Shown here: positions 7,903 to 16,303 of the stretch, piece by piece
Numbering within the stretch: position 1 is the stretch's first letter
How the letters are laid out: each line of letters opens with the position of its first letter
Assembly: GCA_016183065.1 (NCBI GenBank)
Contig: JACPFF010000002.1
Span: 1-19,055 of the forward strand
Reading direction: 5' to 3'
Source: Deltaproteobacteria bacterium
GTDB taxonomy: Bacteria; UBA10199; GCA-002796325; JACPFF01
DNA length: 19,055 nucleotides
Notes under the pieces: model-generated
The model's database searches: none
Seen by the model: only the letters and a program-made list of their open reading frames with translations
What the model was told of the DNA's origin: nothing
Program-made: the position numbers and the translations under genes

Positions 7903-9861
7903 ATGCGGCACGTCTGGCCTCTGATTGTTTTCATCGCGATTCTCTCACCCCAGCTTCTGGCGGCGGTTCGTTTGCCGGAGATCGTGGTCGAGGCCGTTGC
8001 AGAATCCGCGCGCGCACCGACCAGCTTTCACCACGTCATTCGCCCCGCGCGCGAAGCGCGACAACAGACCTCGGTGGCAGAGCTCATTAGTCGTACTCCG
8101 GGGACCATGGTCCGGGAACTCGGGTCGCCCGGTCACTTTGCGACCACCTCGATTCGTGGATCGAGTGCCGAACAGGTGACGGTCCTGCTCGACGGGATTC
8201 GTCTCAACTCGGCCGGGATCGGCGCCGTCGATCTCTCGACGATTCCCCTCGCGGCCATCGACCGTATTGAGGTCATTCGCGGGGGCGGGACGACGCAATT
8301 CGGCGGCGACGCCATCGGAGGCGTCGTCAATATTGTCACGCAACAGGGGAAATCGGGCCGGACACTCTCGGCACGTATTAGCGGCGGATCGTTTCTCACA
8401 CTCGGTGCAAGCGGGACGTACCTGCTGAGCCAGCCGAAACAGACGTTCCTGGCAAGCGTCGGTCATCACAGCAGCGCCGGTGATTATGCATTTCGCGAGG
8501 CATCAACGACCCTGAACGGCACGACCGTCGGCACGAGCAATACCTTTACGCGCTCGCACAATCGCTCGCTCGCCGAGTCGGCACTGATCAAATACGACCG
8601 GACCCTGGGCTCCGGCTGGCACATCACCGCGCTCAACGATTTTTTCTTTACCGATCGCCAACTCCCCGGCACGGAGATCGAGACCACCCAGTTGGCACCG
8701 ACCAATCCTTTGGAGGCCACACAGCGCCTCTTTCGGAACAATACCCACCTCGGCATGACGATACCGACCCGGCAACATCCGGAGCTTTCACTGACACTCG
8801 GCGTCGACAACGTGTTCGAGTCGCAACGATTCGATGACGCCAGTCCGGCGCTCGGTCCGGCCATTGCACGACTGACGACCAGCGAGGCGTTTGCTCCGCA
8901 TCTGCAGGTGGATCACACCATTCATACGGACTGGGCCAGACACGAGTGGCTGCTCCGCTATGATTTCCGCCATGATCACTTTACGGACGTGGCCCGCAAT
9001 GCCACCACCGTCGCGGGAGGCACCCACACGCGCCAGACGCATGCCGTCCTGCTCCAGAACCTCCTCTCGTTCCTGCACGACCGCCTGCAGCTCCTCCCCG
9101 CCGTCCGCGTGAGCCTCCCATCGGACTTCCAGGCGGCATCACACTACCGGCTGGGCGTGCGGGGGAAGCCGCACCACGCCATCACGCTCAAGGCCAACAT
9201 CGAGACCTCGGAGCGCGTACCGACTTTTTCCGAACTCTACTTTCCCGATCAGGGATTTATCCGCGGCAATCCCGACCTTGCACCAGAAAAGGCGTGGCAC
9301 TGGGATGGAGGGTGTGCCATCGATATCCCGCGACTCCGCGCCGAAGTCGCCTATTTCCGGCAATACATCGACAACTCCATTCTCTTTGTCCCCATCAGTG
9401 CCACCACGATTGCGCCGATCAACACCTTGACCGTGCGGGCCAGCGGCATTGAGAGCAGTCTCGAGGGAGAGCCGATCGCGTGGATGCGGCTGAGTGGCAA
9501 CTATACCTGGCTGCGCGCGCATTTTCAGAGCACGGGGAAGCAGTTGCCGGGACGGCCCGTACACAAGCTCAACGGGCGCGTCGAATTTTTCGGGCCGGTG
9601 GCCGGGCGACTCGACGGCGCATTCTATGCCGATATGCAATGGCTGAGCGCCCTCCCCATCACGGTGGAAAATACCGTGTTTCTCGCAGGACGCGCGACAC
9701 TGGACCTTGGCATCACGGCGACCTGGACCACAGCGCTAGGCACCACCTATTCGGCCTCCGCCGAGGTGCGCGATCTCACGAATGTCCAGCGCTACGACGC
9801 CCGCGGGTTCCCGTTGCCGCGGCGCGCCCTCTATGTCTCGCTGGGAGGACGCTGGGGATGA
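7903..9861 (+). CDS. btuB: TonB-dependent outer-membrane vitamin B12 receptor, BtuB-like
   Basis: This 22-stranded barrel type of receptor takes corrinoids across the outer membrane using TonB energy. The 652-residue product has a signal peptide (about 1-20, cleavage after LLA) and a TonB-box-like PEIVVEA (25-31). The plug domain carries TTSIRGSSAEQVTVLLDGIR, IDRIEVIRGGGTTQFGGDAIGG and VVNIVTQ. A long beta-rich barrel follows, including PTFSELYFPDQGFIRGNPDL and a final strand ending SLGGRWG instead of the usual terminal aromatic. B12 specificity is inferred from the riboswitch and the downstream btuFCD genes, since TonB receptors are hard to type by sequence alone. The stop overlaps the next start (ATGA). 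Confidence 0.9.
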   Translation: MRHVWPLIVFIAILSPQLLAAVRLPEIVVEAVAESARAPTSFHHVIRPAREARQQTSVAELISRTPGTMVRELGSPGHFATTSIRGSSAEQVTVLLDGIRLNSAGIGAVDLSTIPLAAIDRIEVIRGGGTTQFGGDAIGGVVNIVTQQGKSGRTLSARISGGSFLTLGASGTYLLSQPKQTFLASVGHHSSAGDYAFREASTTLNGTTVGTSNTFTRSHNRSLAESALIKYDRTLGSGWHITALNDFFFTDRQLPGTEIETTQLAPTNPLEATQRLFRNNTHLGMTIPTRQHPELSLTLGVDNVFESQRFDDASPALGPAIARLTTSEAFAPHLQVDHTIHTDWARHEWLLRYDFRHDHFTDVARNATTVAGGTHTRQTHAVLLQNLLSFLHDRLQLLPAVRVSLPSDFQAASHYRLGVRGKPHHAITLKANIETSERVPTFSELYFPDQGFIRGNPDLAPEKAWHWDGGCAIDIPRLRAEVAYFRQYIDNSILFVPISATTIAPINTLTVRASGIESSLEGEPIAWMRLSGNYTWLRAHFQSTGKQLPGRPVHKLNGRVEFFGPVAGRLDGAFYADMQWLSALPITVENTVFLAGRATLDLGITATWTTALGTTYSASAEVRDLTNVQRYDARGFPLPRRALYVSLGGRWG

Positions 9862-11915
9862 AACGATCGTTGATCATCATTGGCGTGCTCTCGCTGTGCC
9901 ACGCCGCCTGCGGTGGTGGCGGGCTCTTTACGGTCCCGGCAACGCCGGCGCTGTCCGGTATCACCTCGACAGGCGCCAAAGTGTTGTCGCTCGCCAGCAA
10001 TTACCCGGCGGGACTGATGATCCCGGACATCGATGGCCTGCGCAACACCGCGTTCATTGTCAGCATCGAGAACCCGGTGGGGCTCCTCGCTGTGGCCCTC
10101 GATGGCGAGACGCTCGCCCTCTCTTCCGCATTTGCCGGATGCATTCTCCCGCCAGGGACCGGGGTCCCCACTGGTGGCGCGGCGATCCTCGATGCCCATC
10201 GCGCCCTGGTGCTGACGTCGAGCCACCTGATCCTGTGCGATCCCACAGTCAACGAGACGACGTTCACGCTCGCACTCCCACAGAGTGTCACGTTGACAGA
10301 GCCGGCGGCCCTGTCACGTCCGTACGACGTGGACGATGATGGCACGCCCGAGACGACACTGACGACGGTGCCGCTTACCTATCCGGCCAATCTGGCGGTC
10401 AATGCAACGGACGTCTATATCAGTTTCAGCAACTATATCGTCCCCACCGGCAATCCCGTGGCCGCTCCCGGCATTGTCCTCCCCGTGAAACGCACCAGCG
10501 ACGGGAACGGCTTGCAGGTGGACGGCAAGAATGCGCTCCGCACGACCGGCTTCAATCCGACGGGATTGCTCCTCACCAGTGAGGCGCTCCTGATGGTCAA
10601 TTCAGGGGTCAACACGATTTACAATGCCGGCACAAAGGCCCTCACAGAATCAGGGATCGACATCGTCTCGCTCTCGACGAAGACCCGGGAGTGGATTCCG
10701 CTCGGCAAAGTCGCGCTCGCCTTTCACAACCCCGCGCTGACGCCGGATGCGCGCTACCTCTTTCTCACCAGCGCCTCGTATGGCGAGCTCTACAGCATCG
10801 ACCTCTGGACCCGCACCGTGTTGTACGATCATGCCGCACCCGTGGTTATCACCGGCTCGGTGGCCGGTGCGGATTTCCTCCCGGCAGCAGCCTTCGATCT
10901 CTTGACCGGCCATCTCTATGTCGCCAGTTTTGCCACGAGTGCCCTCTATCCCGTGGCCATTGCCGGGAGCACCTTTACCGCCCTGCCAGAAAGCGCGCCC
11001 GCGCCCTACGTCCTCGGATATCCCGCGGGCGTCACTCCGCAAAATCCGAGCGGCAGTAACACCGGCATTGGCGATGTTGCCATCCGCCCAGGCACCGGCT
11101 TCACGGGCCCCAATCTCTTCGCACTGACGGCATCGCCGGGACAGTTGATCGGGATCACCACGCAAGATGGGGTCGTCGAGTCGATTGTCCCACCGCCGCC
11201 ACCACCGCCGCCACCACCGACGGCCACGGCACCCGCAGGCGGGAGCGGAGGCGCGCCCGCGTACAGTTACACACCGCCGGCCGATAGTGGGCCGGTCACC
11301 AGTGGCGCACAGCCCGTGCACGCAATGTCCGGCAGCACACTCCCCTACGCCGACAGCGTGGTGGCGTTCTTTCCGGGGACGAATGCGGGATATGGCCTCG
11401 GTTTTTTTCCGGCGAACGTCATCGGTCCCCCCAATGCAACCAGCACCTCGACGAGTGCAACACCGCCGCCCAATGATCGCGAAAACGATATCCTCTCGCT
11501 CGGCTGCAACGGGACCATTGTCCTTGCCATGACCGACTTTTGGATCGCGGATGGCGACGGGGCGGATTTTATCGTCTTTGAAAATGTCCTCCCCGGGTGG
11601 ACCGAACCGGGCATTGTCGGGGTCAGCAACGATGGGATCGCGTTCGTCGACTTTCCATGCAATACGGCCACACCGCCCTATCAGGGATGTGCGGGGCGAA
11701 CGCCGACATGGACCGCGCCGGACAATGCGATCGATCCGACCGACCCGCTGATTGCCGGTGGGGACGCCTTTGATCTGGCCGACGTCGGACTCTCGCTCGT
11801 ACGCTATGTCCGTATTCGCGATGGCCTCTGCAAGAACCTTGGTGGGAACACCACCGGATTTGATCTCGATGCAATCAGCGTTGTCTGGGGGATTTCCCCG
11901 ACAGGAAAGGAGTAG
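9858..11915 (+). CDS. Predicted exported lipoprotein with propeller-like domain, Pro10 linker and C-terminal domain
   Basis: I do not recognise a named family with certainty. The 685-residue product begins with a signal peptide (MKRSLIIIGVLSLCHAAC) followed by GGGG; Cys18 is a probable lipidation site, though the -3 residue is His and not the usual Leu. Residues ~25-435 show repeated short strand and turn patterns (PANLAVNATDVYIS, FNPTGLLLTSEALLMVNSG, LTPDARYLFLTSASYGELYS) typical of a beta-propeller. A run of ten prolines (about 445-454) leads to a C-terminal domain (~480-685) with GADFIVFENVL, VGVSNDGIAFVDFPC and GGDAFDLADVGLS, a pattern seen in uncharacterised secreted proteins. Context suggests a role like Bacteroides BtuG, a surface propeller that captures B12 for BtuB. 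GGGAGGA precedes the ATG, which overlaps the btuB stop. Confidence 0.8.
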   Translation: MKRSLIIIGVLSLCHAACGGGGLFTVPATPALSGITSTGAKVLSLASNYPAGLMIPDIDGLRNTAFIVSIENPVGLLAVALDGETLALSSAFAGCILPPGTGVPTGGAAILDAHRALVLTSSHLILCDPTVNETTFTLALPQSVTLTEPAALSRPYDVDDDGTPETTLTTVPLTYPANLAVNATDVYISFSNYIVPTGNPVAAPGIVLPVKRTSDGNGLQVDGKNALRTTGFNPTGLLLTSEALLMVNSGVNTIYNAGTKALTESGIDIVSLSTKTREWIPLGKVALAFHNPALTPDARYLFLTSASYGELYSIDLWTRTVLYDHAAPVVITGSVAGADFLPAAAFDLLTGHLYVASFATSALYPVAIAGSTFTALPESAPAPYVLGYPAGVTPQNPSGSNTGIGDVAIRPGTGFTGPNLFALTASPGQLIGITTQDGVVESIVPPPPPPPPPPTATAPAGGSGGAPAYSYTPPADSGPVTSGAQPVHAMSGSTLPYADSVVAFFPGTNAGYGLGFFPANVIGPPNATSTSTSATPPPNDRENDILSLGCNGTIVLAMTDFWIADGDGADFIVFENVLPGWTEPGIVGVSNDGIAFVDFPCNTATPPYQGCAGRTPTWTAPDNAIDPTDPLIAGGDAFDLADVGLSLVRYVRIRDGLCKNLGGNTTGFDLDAISVVWGISPTGKE

Positions 11916-11920
11916 GGACT

Positions 11921-13381
11921 ATGGCAATTCGACCAATGCCGTCGCTGGGCGGCGGGGGATGGAGGCCCGGGGGAGGACGCGGCCCGGCACCTGCAGGACG
12001 TGGCGTGGGGCTGGCACTGACCACGACCGCGATGGCAGGGTTTGTGGTCGCGTGCGCGCGGGACGACCAGGACGGGGAGGAGGGACTTGGCGCCAGTGTC
12101 GTGTCACTCTTCAGCGACATGCAGAGCAATCCGGAGGACGGAAGCACCGGGCCTGCGGATGCCGGCAGATCCCCATCGCTGGCGGACGTTGTCGCCATGG
12201 CCGACACGCCGAAAAGCGAGGCCTCCGGTGCAGAGATCGACCCCCCCGCGCCAAATACGTCGTCCGCAGTGGTCACAACCCTGGCCACACTGACGGGGAT
12301 TGGATGCTCCGCCGATCACTTTATCGGCGACTGCGACGTGCAGACAGAGATCGAACGGATCTGTTGCAGCTGCTCCAGCGTGATGAGTCCGGGATCGCTC
12401 TTTTGTTACACGCCGGAGGGGATACCACAGGAGACTCTCGCACTCGACTTCCGTCCGGATCAGTTGGCCTTTCTCCCCGCGAATGCCGAGGGCGATCTGC
12501 GCCTCGCGTCGACCTGGCACAATCCGGTCAGCGATCAATGGGGCGCTGCCACCGTCAACATGACGACTGGAGCGATTGCGACGTTTCCATTTCCCCCGGC
12601 ACCGGACAAGAACGGTGGCAACTTTTTTCCCAATCAGGCCAAAGGGATCACCACCATCGGCGAAGAGATTTTTGTCGCCGCAGGCAATGTCTTCTTCACG
12701 ACCAGCCCGGCCACCTATGAGGATGGTCTGCTCGCACGCCTTTCACCGGACGACGGCACGTTCTCCATCGCCATGATCCCGACGGGCGGTCTCAATCCGA
12801 CCACGCTCGATCGCGTGGAGATGTCGGGGGGCACGGAACTGGCCGTGGCAAATACCGGCGCATTCGATCTGGCGAAGAACGATTTTGTCGGAGGGAACCT
12901 CGCCCGGGTCGCTGATCCGTATCAGAGCGCCCAGGTGACACAACAGACGGCCGGCGGCGTCGGGGTCAGCGGCGAAGGGACCATCATCGGACATGACTGG
13001 CTCCTCCCCGCAGGGAACATGGGTGGCAATTTCTGCAGCTTCTCGCTCATCAATCCGAACACGCCACCGCTCTGCAGTCAGAGTGCAACCGATGGCAAAC
13101 CACATTTTCTCACCGTGGCAAAGACCTTCCCCCTGGGCGGATCGATCTACGTCATGGGATGCGACTATAATGCTCAGGCGTGTCACTGGTGGCAGGTCAC
13201 TTCCACCGGTTTTCCGCTGCTCCGCACGTTTCACGATATCGTCACCACACCATCGACTGGTGTTGCCGATATTGTATGGCTTCCGCAACAGCCCCCGGAG
13301 GACGCGAACATTCTCGGCCACCTCGACCTTTCGGTGGGGCCGGACATCAGGCGCCTGACCGTGCGTGAAGGGACCGAATGA
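11921..13381 (+). CDS. Predicted lipoprotein with propeller-like repeats and a cysteine cluster, B12 operon
   Basis: Function is not known. The 486-residue product has an unusually long Gly/Pro/Arg-rich N-region (about 1-29), a hydrophobic stretch and lipobox VVAC with Cys45. A low-complexity acidic linker (45-120) is followed by a cysteine-rich segment with Cys129, 138, 148, 149, 151 and 162. Residues ~165-486 show repeated strand patterns (DLRLASTWHNPVSDQWGAATV, EEIFVAAGNVFFTTSP, GGTELAVANTGAFDL) consistent with a second beta-propeller. It starts 5 bp after the previous stop, with AAGGAG spanning that stop, and its own stop overlaps btuF. Position between btuB and btuF suggests a partner in corrinoid capture. 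The first ~27 residues could be untranslated if an internal start is used. Confidence 0.75.
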   Translation: MAIRPMPSLGGGGWRPGGGRGPAPAGRGVGLALTTTAMAGFVVACARDDQDGEEGLGASVVSLFSDMQSNPEDGSTGPADAGRSPSLADVVAMADTPKSEASGAEIDPPAPNTSSAVVTTLATLTGIGCSADHFIGDCDVQTEIERICCSCSSVMSPGSLFCYTPEGIPQETLALDFRPDQLAFLPANAEGDLRLASTWHNPVSDQWGAATVNMTTGAIATFPFPPAPDKNGGNFFPNQAKGITTIGEEIFVAAGNVFFTTSPATYEDGLLARLSPDDGTFSIAMIPTGGLNPTTLDRVEMSGGTELAVANTGAFDLAKNDFVGGNLARVADPYQSAQVTQQTAGGVGVSGEGTIIGHDWLLPAGNMGGNFCSFSLINPNTPPLCSQSATDGKPHFLTVAKTFPLGGSIYVMGCDYNAQACHWWQVTSTGFPLLRTFHDIVTTPSTGVADIVWLPQQPPEDANILGHLDLSVGPDIRRLTVREGTE

Positions 13382-14190
13382 GACTGCGGTTTCGACACGT
13401 CATGATTGTTTGTGGCATCGTGGCAATAGTGACGGGACTCGTGCAGCAGGGACGGGCCACGCCACAACGGATCATCTCGCTCAAACCCAATATCACGGAA
13501 ATCCTCTTTGCCATTGGCGCGGGGGACCAGGTCGTCGGCGTGACGCAGTGGTGCAATATGCCGCAGGAGGCACGCACACGGCCCAAAGTGGCTGATTACC
13601 TCCGCCCCAACCTTGAGGCCGTGTTGGCCTTGCGTCCTGACCTGATCATTACGTCTCGGGAAAATGCCTTGCGACGGCCGATTGAACGATTGGAACAGGC
13701 CGGCATTGCACTGGTGATGGTCGACTTCTCCACACTCGACAAGACACTCAAAGCGATCGGACAGATCGGTCGCCGGACGGGACATACGGCGGAAGCCAAG
13801 GCACTGCGACAGCAATTGCAGGAGACGGTCAGGCGCTATCGCGGCTCCATGTCATATGCCCCAAAACCCGCGCTCCTCCTTGTGGCCGACAAACCGCTGA
13901 TTGCCGCAGGTCCCCGGTCATTGCTCGGAGAATTGCTCGACATCGTCGGCGGAAGCAACGTCGTCACCGCCGCACATCCGGCCTACCCGCGGCTCGGTCT
14001 GGAGCAACTACTGGCAACAAAGCCGGAGGTCATCATCATGTCGACCGGGCAGGCGCAGGCACCGCACGTCCCGGGCGGTCGTGCGATGACATGGCGCACC
14101 GTGGTGGTGCCGGTCGACCTGCTCCGCGCCGGTCCGCGCCTGGTCGATGGCCTTGCAGCCCTACATACCGCCCTCTGGGAGAAACCATGA
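13378..14190 (+). CDS. btuF: Periplasmic vitamin B12-binding protein BtuF
   Basis: BtuF binds cobalamin in the periplasm and hands it to the BtuCD importer. The 270-residue product has a signal peptide ending near residue 27 (QQGRA before TPQ) without a lipobox. The first lobe contains RIISLKPNITEILFAIGAGD, GVTQWCNMP and RPNLEAVLALRPDLII; the second contains SLLGELLDIVGGSNVV and LEQLLATKPEVIIMSTGQ. These are class III (helical backbone) binding-protein features shared by B12 and siderophore carriers. The riboswitch and BtuB context favour B12. Its ATG overlaps the upstream stop (ATGA), and its stop overlaps btuC in the same way, which suggests coupled translation. Confidence 0.92.
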   Translation: MRLRFRHVMIVCGIVAIVTGLVQQGRATPQRIISLKPNITEILFAIGAGDQVVGVTQWCNMPQEARTRPKVADYLRPNLEAVLALRPDLIITSRENALRRPIERLEQAGIALVMVDFSTLDKTLKAIGQIGRRTGHTAEAKALRQQLQETVRRYRGSMSYAPKPALLLVADKPLIAAGPRSLLGELLDIVGGSNVVTAAHPAYPRLGLEQLLATKPEVIIMSTGQAQAPHVPGGRAMTWRTVVVPVDLLRAGPRLVDGLAALHTALWEKP

Positions 14191-15161
14191 CGCGGAGACG
14201 ATGGTATTCCCTGCAGGCAACTTTGCTCCTCGGGATGGGCGGCGTGGCTTTCTGTGCGCTCAATATCGGTCCGAGTCCCGTGACCCTCTTTCAGATCTTG
14301 TCGGCCACCGACGTGGCCATTCTCTGGCAGGCGCGGTTGCCACGCATTCTCCTCGCCCTGGCGGTCGGCATGGCCTTGGGGGGCGCTGGGGCGAGCTATC
14401 AGGCACTCCTGCGCAATCCCCTGGCCGATCCGTACATCCTGGGCGTCTCCGGTGGCGCAGCACTCGGGAGCGCCATCGGCATCGGGGCGGGACTCCCATT
14501 TCCGTTCATCGCCCTCGCGGCCTTTGTCGCGAGTCTCGGCACCATCGGGCTGATCCTCATGATTGCCCGGGGAGACGCAGTGCACACCACCTATCGTCTC
14601 CTCCTCACGGGGGTGGTCTGCAATGCCTTTGCATTTGCGTGCATCATGGCGGTGCAGGCCGTGATCCCCATCGAACGTTCACATGAAATTCTCGTCGTGT
14701 TGATGGGCAACCTGACACTCGCGGACCTGCAGATCACCTGGTGGGTCTTCGGCATCGTGATCGTCGGGTTGATCATCCTCATGCGGCATGCACGGGCCCT
14801 GGACGCGTGGACGCTGGGGGCCGAAACCGCGGCCTCGCTCGGCATCGATCCCGCGCGACTCCAACGGACGATTTTCCTGGCAGGATCCCTCGTCGTTGGG
14901 GCATCGGTCGCTGCGAGTGGGCTGATTGGATTTGTCGGATTGATCGTCCCGCATGCCGCACGACTGATCGTTGGCCATCGTCACCATCTCCTCTTGCCGC
15001 TGTCGGCCTGTGGCGGTGGTGTTTTTCTTGTCGTGGCGGATACCGTGGCCCGCTCGGCCCTGCACGGTGGCGACTACACGACAGAGCTCCCGGTGGGCGT
15101 GGTGACGGCCCTGGTCGGCGCGCCGCTCTTCCTCTGGTTGTTGCGAAAGAGAACGGCATGA
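14187..15161 (+). CDS. btuC: Vitamin B12 ABC transporter permease BtuC
   Basis: This is the membrane subunit of the BtuCDF importer (FecCD family). The 324-residue product has about ten hydrophobic helices, the conserved segment LLRNPLADPYILGVSGGA (about 74-91) and the NBD-coupling segment GFVGLIVPHAARLIVGHRHH (from about residue 248). Length is normal for the family (320-350). An ATG overlapping the btuF stop (ATGA) gives the start; longer in-frame extensions would lie wholly inside btuF. Its stop overlaps the btuD ATG. It would form a dimer with two BtuD copies. Confidence 0.93.
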   Translation: MTRRRWYSLQATLLLGMGGVAFCALNIGPSPVTLFQILSATDVAILWQARLPRILLALAVGMALGGAGASYQALLRNPLADPYILGVSGGAALGSAIGIGAGLPFPFIALAAFVASLGTIGLILMIARGDAVHTTYRLLLTGVVCNAFAFACIMAVQAVIPIERSHEILVVLMGNLTLADLQITWWVFGIVIVGLIILMRHARALDAWTLGAETAASLGIDPARLQRTIFLAGSLVVGASVAASGLIGFVGLIVPHAARLIVGHRHHLLLPLSACGGGVFLVVADTVARSALHGGDYTTELPVGVVTALVGAPLFLWLLRKRTA

Positions 15162-16303
15162 CCGCTCCACCCAACGCTACTATTGGAGGGGCTCACGTCG
15201 CCCCCTCCACCGGCAAAGCCGGTGGAGCCTCCCCCTCTCGCGCGCGGTGCGCGCTGGGGGACTCCCTCGTCCACCCGCTTCGCGGGTCCCCGGACTCGGT
15301 CGTCGCCACACCCCCCTCCAGCGGCACAGCCGGGTCAAGGCCCAGCTTCGCTGGGCCGCGAAGCAGAGTCGAAGACTGTGCCGAGTGTGATGGAGCCTCC
15401 CCCTCAACGCCGCGGTGCGGCTGGGTCGTGGGGCCCCGGACGTCAGTCCGGGGGGTGTCGTGCTCCGGCGAAGCCTCCTCCCAGGGTGCCACGGGCGTGA
15501 GCCCGTGGGGCCCCACAGAAGGACCAGCGAACACGCTCCTCGGCGCATCGGCCATCGTATTTGTCTATGGCCGGCACACCGCGTTGCGCGATTGCGATGC
15601 GCACCTTCCCGAGGGCTCCATGACCGCACTGCTCGGACCCAATGGCGCCGGCAAATCGACACTGCTCCGCATCATGGCGGGCATTGCCACGCCGCAGAGC
15701 GGCACGGTCCGCTTTGCGGAGACGACCCTCCACACCATGCCACACCGCACGCGGGTCCAGCGAATCGCCTATGTCCCGCAACACTGCACGATCGAGTTCC
15801 CGCTGCGCGTCCGGGACATGGTCGCACTGGGCCGCGTCCCATTTCAGACCGGTCTCGGCTGGCTCACGGCCCGGGACCACACAGCGGTTGATAACGCCCT
15901 CGCCACCCTGGAGTGCACGGCATTCGCAAATCGCCTATTTCACACGCTCTCCGGTGGCGAACAGCAACGCGTCTTGATCGCCCGCGCACTCGCCCAGGCG
16001 CCGCAACTCCTTCTCCTGGACGAGCCCGCCATCCATCTCGACCCCGCAGCGCAATTGAGTGTCATGACCGCACTCCAGCACATTCAACGCGAACGCCACT
16101 GCACGATCTGTTGTGCATTGCATGATCTCAACCTGGCGTACCACTTTTGTGATCGCGCGATCCTCCTGCACGCGGGAACGGTCCGTGCCAGTGGCGCGGT
16201 CACAGAGGTCATGATCCCGGCGACCCTCTCGGCGATCTATGAGGCCCCCATTGCATGGGCGCAGGGCCTGATGGCACGCCATGGCATTCGGGGGAGACCA
16301 TGA
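15158..16303 (+). CDS. btuD: Vitamin B12 ABC transporter ATPase BtuD, with ~115-residue N-terminal extension
   Basis: BtuD powers import through BtuC. From the ATGA-overlapping start the product is 381 residues. The ABC domain starts only near residue 125 (NTLLGASAIVFVYG). Walker A GPNGAGKST is at 160-168, signature LSGGEQQRV at 264-272, Walker B LLLLDE at 284-289 and the H-loop His at 322 (ALHDLN). Without the extension the domain is ~257 residues, the family norm. Residues ~9-117 are a Gly/Ser/Pro/Arg-rich stretch encoded by the hairpin array at 15184-15508. The ATG at 15158 fits the operon's overlap pattern. The alternative is a GTG at 15497, inside the last hairpin and without a clear ribosome-binding site. 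The stop overlaps tonB. Confidence 0.9.
   Translation: MTAPPNATIGGAHVAPSTGKAGGASPSRARCALGDSLVHPLRGSPDSVVATPPSSGTAGSRPSFAGPRSRVEDCAECDGASPSTPRCGWVVGPRTSVRGVSCSGEASSQGATGVSPWGPTEGPANTLLGASAIVFVYGRHTALRDCDAHLPEGSMTALLGPNGAGKSTLLRIMAGIATPQSGTVRFAETTLHTMPHRTRVQRIAYVPQHCTIEFPLRVRDMVALGRVPFQTGLGWLTARDHTAVDNALATLECTAFANRLFHTLSGGEQQRVLIARALAQAPQLLLLDEPAIHLDPAAQLSVMTALQHIQRERHCTICCALHDLNLAYHFCDRAILLHAGTVRASGAVTEVMIPATLSAIYEAPIAWAQGLMARHGIRGRP
15184..15508. repeat. Array of short GC-rich triloop/tetraloop hairpins inside the 5' end of btuD
   Basis: About eleven inverted repeats follow each other. Clear ones: arms CTCCACCGGC, loop AAA (15205-15227); GCGCGC, loop GGT (15240-15254); ACCCGC, loop TTC (15273-15287); GGCCCAGC, loop TTC (15339-15357); GCCGC, loop GGT (15409-15421); CCCCGGAC, loop GTCA (15434-15453); CCACGGGC, loop GTGA (15489-15508). 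Weaker or longer-loop ones: TGGAGGGG (15184-15209), CGGC/ACA (15322-15332), AGTC/GAA (15367-15377), GGC/GAA (15467-15475). The 15-mer TGGAGCCTCCCCCTC occurs at 15223-15237 and 15391-15405, each followed by a hairpin with loop GGT and then TGGG. It resembles interspersed palindromic units such as REP/BIME or Rickettsia palindromic elements. The frame of btuD stays open through it. Confidence 0.85.

Noticed and set aside
15184-15508. CRISPR array
   Set aside because: Units differ in sequence, are palindromic, and lack regular repeat-spacer spacing; only one 15-mer is repeated exactly.
15180-15662. Minus-strand and alternative-frame proteins in the hairpin array (up to 160 codons)
   Set aside because: GC-rich palindromic sequence opens several frames at once; the translations are low-complexity and no start signal is visible.
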